Shown here: piece by piece, positions 60,141 to 64,000 of the stretch
Position numbering within the stretch: position 1 is the stretch's first letter
Layout: the number at the start of each line of letters is the position of its first letter
The notes under the pieces: generated by a model
Databases searched by the model: none
Told to the model about the DNA's origin: nothing
What the model saw: only the letters and a program-made list of their open reading frames with translations
Translations under genes and position numbers: made by a program
NCBI GenBank assembly: GCA_013397695.1
Contig: VYZI01000003.1
Coordinates: forward strand, 6,047,878 to 6,111,877
Length of the DNA stretch: 64,000 bases
Source: Centropus unirufus
Taxonomy: Eukaryota; Chordata; Aves; Cuculiformes; Centropidae
Direction: 5' to 3'

Positions 60141-62618
60141 GTCCAATTCAGAGCCCGCAGGTTAAAACCCTATGCTGACAAGGAGGCACCTCCAGGAAAA
60201 GCACACCCCAGCTCCAATCCCTTCTTCAGCACAGAGGGAGGCAAAGAGATCAAATCACGGGTTCCCACTCCCTAAATCCAAGGGCAATAAAATGACTTAC
60301 ATCAGTTTAATCTGGCACAGAAGCGTGAGTGATGGGGGGTACCTGCGAGGAGACAAAGGCTGCTTGGGAGAGAAAGAAAGCTTTAGCTCTCTGATAGAAG
60401 CCCCACTTGCTTTCCAGTCATGCTTTACACTTAACAGTTCTCCACCCAAAAAAACATTTTCTTCTTTATTCTTAGAAAGAAAAACCAGAAGCCATGTTTA
60501 AACATTCACTGACAACGCAGCTTTAACTCCTGCCTTCTGTGCACTTCTCCAAGCCTGCAGGACACCGGCAGCGTTTCCCTTCCCTCTCAAAAGGGTCTTG
60601 CAGACACGGTGTCTCCGTCCTTCCCAGCTGAAGGCACAGGGGGCTGGGCAGGCAGCACCCCAGCAGCCTTGTTCCCTCCCCACACGGGTGCACATCTGTA
60701 AGAGCTGTGATGAGCGGCTGCTGGCCTGGTAGGTCTGCATGGACAGGAGTTAATTTGGATTCCAGGGAGGCATTAAAAATGTATTTGCTTCCTCGTAGCT
60801 ATTAGTTACCTGTGGAGCAAATTGTGAAATTTTAAGTAGGTTTTGCAGAGTACAAGCCCACTCCTATCATGATCCGGTGCCACCCCAGGGAGGCTGCAAA
60901 AAGTAGAGCTTTGGCCTCCCTAGACCCAGCCCTCCATCCCCAACTCCAACCACTGCTCGGCACCTGTGTCCAAAACCAAACATTTCAATTTTCACATCCC
61001 AGAAAAGCAGTCCAGGAGAGATGCTGGGCAGATGGGGCCCCTGCAGTTACAACACTCATCGTGTCATGACTGTGATCACAGGCCTCTGGAACTAATTTGC
61101 AAAGCAAGAGTTTTCAGACTCTCCATGAATCGGGTTGAGCTCAGCTTCAGAAGCACAGGGACCAAGGGAAGAGGGGTTTGTAAGAGGCTTTGGGCAACAA
61201 AGCATTGTGGCTGCCCCAGTCACGGGGATGATGGTGAAGGAAAAGCCTCATGCATCCCAGCCTTCCTCCTACTACCAGGCACATACCCATCAAACACTCA
61301 ATCCTGCCCTAACACTGAGCTGACATTCAAACCAATCCAGGACCCATGGTTATAACTCAGCTGACCAGAGGCCAGGTTGCACCCAGATTCACAGTTCGAC
61401 AGAGACCTGGAGACAATGCCTTCAACCAAGCTTCTCCAAACAGACAAGACAGCCTACCTACACTCTTGCCAGTGAGGACCACAGCTGAGATAAGGATGTA
61501 CCCACTGGCCACAGCACTCAGTTCAGTTTCTCTCAGAGCTCAGAAAGCCAGGTGGGTGACACAGGCCCCTGCAGCACAGCCGTGGTGGGAACCTCTTTCT
61601 GCAGAAAGGGCTCACTGGGGCTTTCATATGGATCTGGACACTTGCACATTAACCAGCACATGCACACACAGGGATCGATTAATTGGGGACCACAGTTCAC
61701 ATAAAATGGATTGATCCCAAATTTGCATTAAAGAAGAAAGACACGAAGAGCAAGAGTGACAATTTTGCCCCTCATATGTAACAATTCCCAGCTTCAATGC
61801 GTTTCCAGGGCACTCTGTTACAGACTGCTTGCCCTGGAGACATCACAGATGCCGAACAATGAGGGTCTCTGATTTTGGGGGGTGTACCTGGGTCTGGAAA
61901 TCAATTAAAACAAGCTCATAATGGGATACAACTGAGAGGGGTGTACAGCACAGATAATGGATTGATAAGTTTCCATTTTATTAGAAGTTCCCCCTAAAAC
62001 ACCTGCTAAAACAACTTGAACTCAAGCACGTTCATCCTGCTGGCTGATGGCAACTTAAAACCAGGAAAAAACTCCATGGCCAGTGTTGGGACCAGCTAAA
62101 AACCTAGAAGTGGATCCAATTGGGGAAACCTAAAAGAGAAACAGAAAATCAAATAAAACAAGGAGATGTCCTTGCAGGTCTACAGATCGCTACTGCTTCT
62201 CTTTCCAGAGGACTGAAGGACTCGTCACAGACATGTGGAAAACTCCTGAAATCAGTCGATGACTTTTTGGCATAACCAGGCACTACCAGCAGAAATCCCT
62301 GACCCGTAGCTCATCCTGTGGCTGCAAGTCTCATTCGGAGCACAAGCAACCCCTAGGACAAGTACCCACATCAGATGGCTGCCAAGGAGTCCTGCATCCT
62401 GCCCTCCGCTCCAACATGGAAATGCTAAGCAGTTCAGACAAATTCCCATTCTGCAACCCCACCTGGCCAGCAAGGAAGGTGAATCCCAACCCTACTGGCA
62501 GCAGCAGGACTGTTCTGCGTTGGTGGTCAGGAAACATTCAGATATACCCCAGCAGACACCACGTGCCATTTAACAAAACTCTAACATCAAAACACCACCA
62601 GCTTTGCCCAGTACAGCT

Positions 62619-62708
62619 GGGAATCCTGGGCAGGTCTTGCTCTCCCTCCTGGAAAAAGTAAGAGGGAATCCTGGGCAGGCCTTGCTCTCCCTCCTGGAAA
62701 AAGTAAGA
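62619..62708. repeat. 45-bp tandem duplication, two copies
   Basis: Two adjacent 45-bp units, starting 'gggaatcctgggcagg' and ending 'ggaaaaagtaaga', differ at a single base (T in the first copy, C in the second, in 'caggtcttgc' versus 'caggccttgc'). Such near identity points to a recent duplication or a minisatellite kept homogeneous. The length is a multiple of three and the + frame stays open across both copies, but nothing else suggests coding. Confidence 0.95.
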
Positions 62709-63264
62709 GCCTTCTTTGAGAGCAAAAGGTGGAGCACAGACTGTGAATGTGCACAAGAAGTGGGGAAAGGAGTCAACACAGGCACCAAAAACATGATAAG
62801 GGGGAAAAATCATCAAATAAATCACAAACAAAGAGGACTGGGGCTGCAAATCAGAAAAAAACCAAACGTTTTCAACAAAGAAATAAAATGCTCAGGAGGT
62901 CCCCAGCCACAGCAGATCCGTGTGCACCCTCAGAAGTGGCTTTGCCTTGCAGACATTCCTCCATTCCTGCTGCAGATAAAGAGGGCCCAGTGACCCATGA
63001 AGCGTGGGGAATTCCTCCCCCGGCGCCCAGGCCAGGCCCAGGCCAGCCATTGTGCTCAAGTGAAGTTCAACCGCAAATCCAGTTGGAAAAGGCTCCGCTC
63101 CCCAAGGGGCGCAGAGGAAGGCTGGGTGGAGGTGGGGCGGTTTAGGCCCTCGCCAAACTGCAAAGAAAAGGTGGGCAAGAGGGGAATAATGTAACGAGTA
63201 ATAATTAAAAAAAAATAATCAAGGCCTCAATGACATTAGGGTAAACTTTCTCACAGCTACAGTC

Positions 63265-63301
63265 GAAAAAAGGAGGGAGTGAAGAGGAAGAGGGAAGAGC
63301 A
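63265..63301. repeat. Purine-rich tract
   Basis: About 37 bases of nearly pure A/G on the + strand with one T interruption. Low-complexity sequence. Confidence 0.75.
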
Positions 63302-63368
63302 GGACGAATCAACCACTGCCTGGTCTGAGGGTGAACATCACCTGTCGAAGCAGAGCAGCCAAAAAAGG

Positions 63369-63385
63369 AATAATAATAATAATAA
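63369..63385. repeat. (AAT)n microsatellite
   Basis: Five AAT units followed by AA on the + strand. A trinucleotide microsatellite, probably length-variable. Confidence 0.9.
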
Positions 63386-64000
63386 AAAGGTATTTCCTTT
63401 ACATTAAATATTCAAGGCAACAGACACAGCGTGGCTAATGGAAAGTGCCTGTAAAACCTCTAAGAAGTTTGTTAATGCGTGGAGAGCAGCAGAGGTCACG
63501 GCATGCTTGGAGCAAACTGGGAGCCATTGAACGAAAATAGTTTGCCTCTTTTCAAACCAGCACTAAAAAGGTGTCCATTTATTGCACCAAAACCACTAAG
63601 GGCACCAGAAAGGGTCATAAACACTCATTAACACCATTCCTGGTAGCTCAGCTGCACAGCAATTAAAACCTCCCCTTACAATCCTGACTTTCGTTGCCAG
63701 CAGAAAGGAGGCTGCCAAACCCGAGGACAGCGGTGCACACCCAGTGTACCTTCTCTTGTCCCTTCTGTCTCTTCTGTGCTAGAAGATAATAGCCAAAATC
63801 CATGTACTCCAGTAATGTCCATCCTGTGGTGAGACTCAGATGTGATTAATGAACAAAAAGACCATGCCTACAGGACAACCATGCAGCCTGCTTGTCTTCG
63901 CTATCTCCATTTTGTAGCAAAGCATCTCCTCCTAGGAGAGCATAACATCTGATGTTCTAAACCCAGGTCAGCAAAATCACACCTAGCCAAGGCACCCAGT

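Larger units (their letters stand above)
58037..64000. other. Unique non-coding sequence with enhancer-like block and tandem repeats
   Basis: No gene recognised. Notable contents are listed separately: the conserved-looking block at 59640-60140, the 15-bp duplication at 59762-59791, the 45-bp duplication at 62619-62708, the purine tract at 63265-63301 and the (AAT)n at 63369. Octamer words occur at 58898 and 61721. A TGACTCA (AP-1-type) word lies near 58547. The remainder is ordinary unique sequence up to the window edge. Confidence 0.55.

Overview
The window looks like about 64 kb of nuclear DNA from a bird (Aves). The evidence is five fragments of CR1, the dominant avian retrotransposon. 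The two best preserved carry the diagnostic 3' end (a 'cttccaac' stretch followed by ATTCTATG-type units), and two short pieces show the same end in reverse. At least three very old, degraded MIR/CORE-type SINE remnants are also present. Repeat density is low: recognisable interspersed repeats total only about 1.2-1.5 kb. This, together with scattered small GC-rich patches in an otherwise AT-leaning background and no Alu-, B1- or L1-like sequence, fits a bird better than a mammal. The species and chromosome cannot be told from the sequence.

I recognise no protein-coding gene. The longest open frames are 183, 175, 173, 162, 161 and 158 codons. They overlap other open frames, sit in GC-richer patches or run through a CR1 copy, and none reads as a known protein. 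I see no tRNA, rRNA, snRNA, microRNA hairpin or CRISPR array. The window is best read as intergenic DNA or a large intron.

Layout. 1-5.5 kb: anonymous unique sequence. 5.5 kb: eroded CR1-like piece. 5.6-11 kb: unique, with a conserved-looking AT-rich block near 8.7-9.1 kb. 11.0 and 12.5 kb: two MIR-type SINE remnants. 12.6-32.9 kb: unique sequence with simple repeats, chance ORFs in GC-richer patches and a possible regulatory block near 25.8 kb. 32.9-33.3 kb: the longest CR1. 33.3-49.8 kb: unique, with CpG-dense patches at 36.6-36.8 and 38.5 kb. 49.8-50.4 kb: a CR1 stub, a small CCAAT/CpG cluster and a MIR tail. 52.6-54 kb: the most gene-like interval, with an acceptor-like site on the + strand, a CR1, and a candidate terminal exon plus polyadenylation signals on the minus strand. 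58.0 kb: CR1 stub. 59.6-60.1 kb: the best candidate for a deeply conserved non-coding enhancer. 62.6 kb: a nearly perfect 45-bp tandem duplication.

The items most worth checking are the candidate minus-strand terminal exon at 53.6-53.9 kb, the enhancer-like block at 59.6-60.1 kb, an apparent excess of the POU octamer ATGCAAAT/ATTTGCAT across the window, and the young 45-bp duplication. I found no evidence of a previously undescribed molecular system. The conserved-element and regulatory calls are inference from sequence texture and need alignment to other vertebrates.
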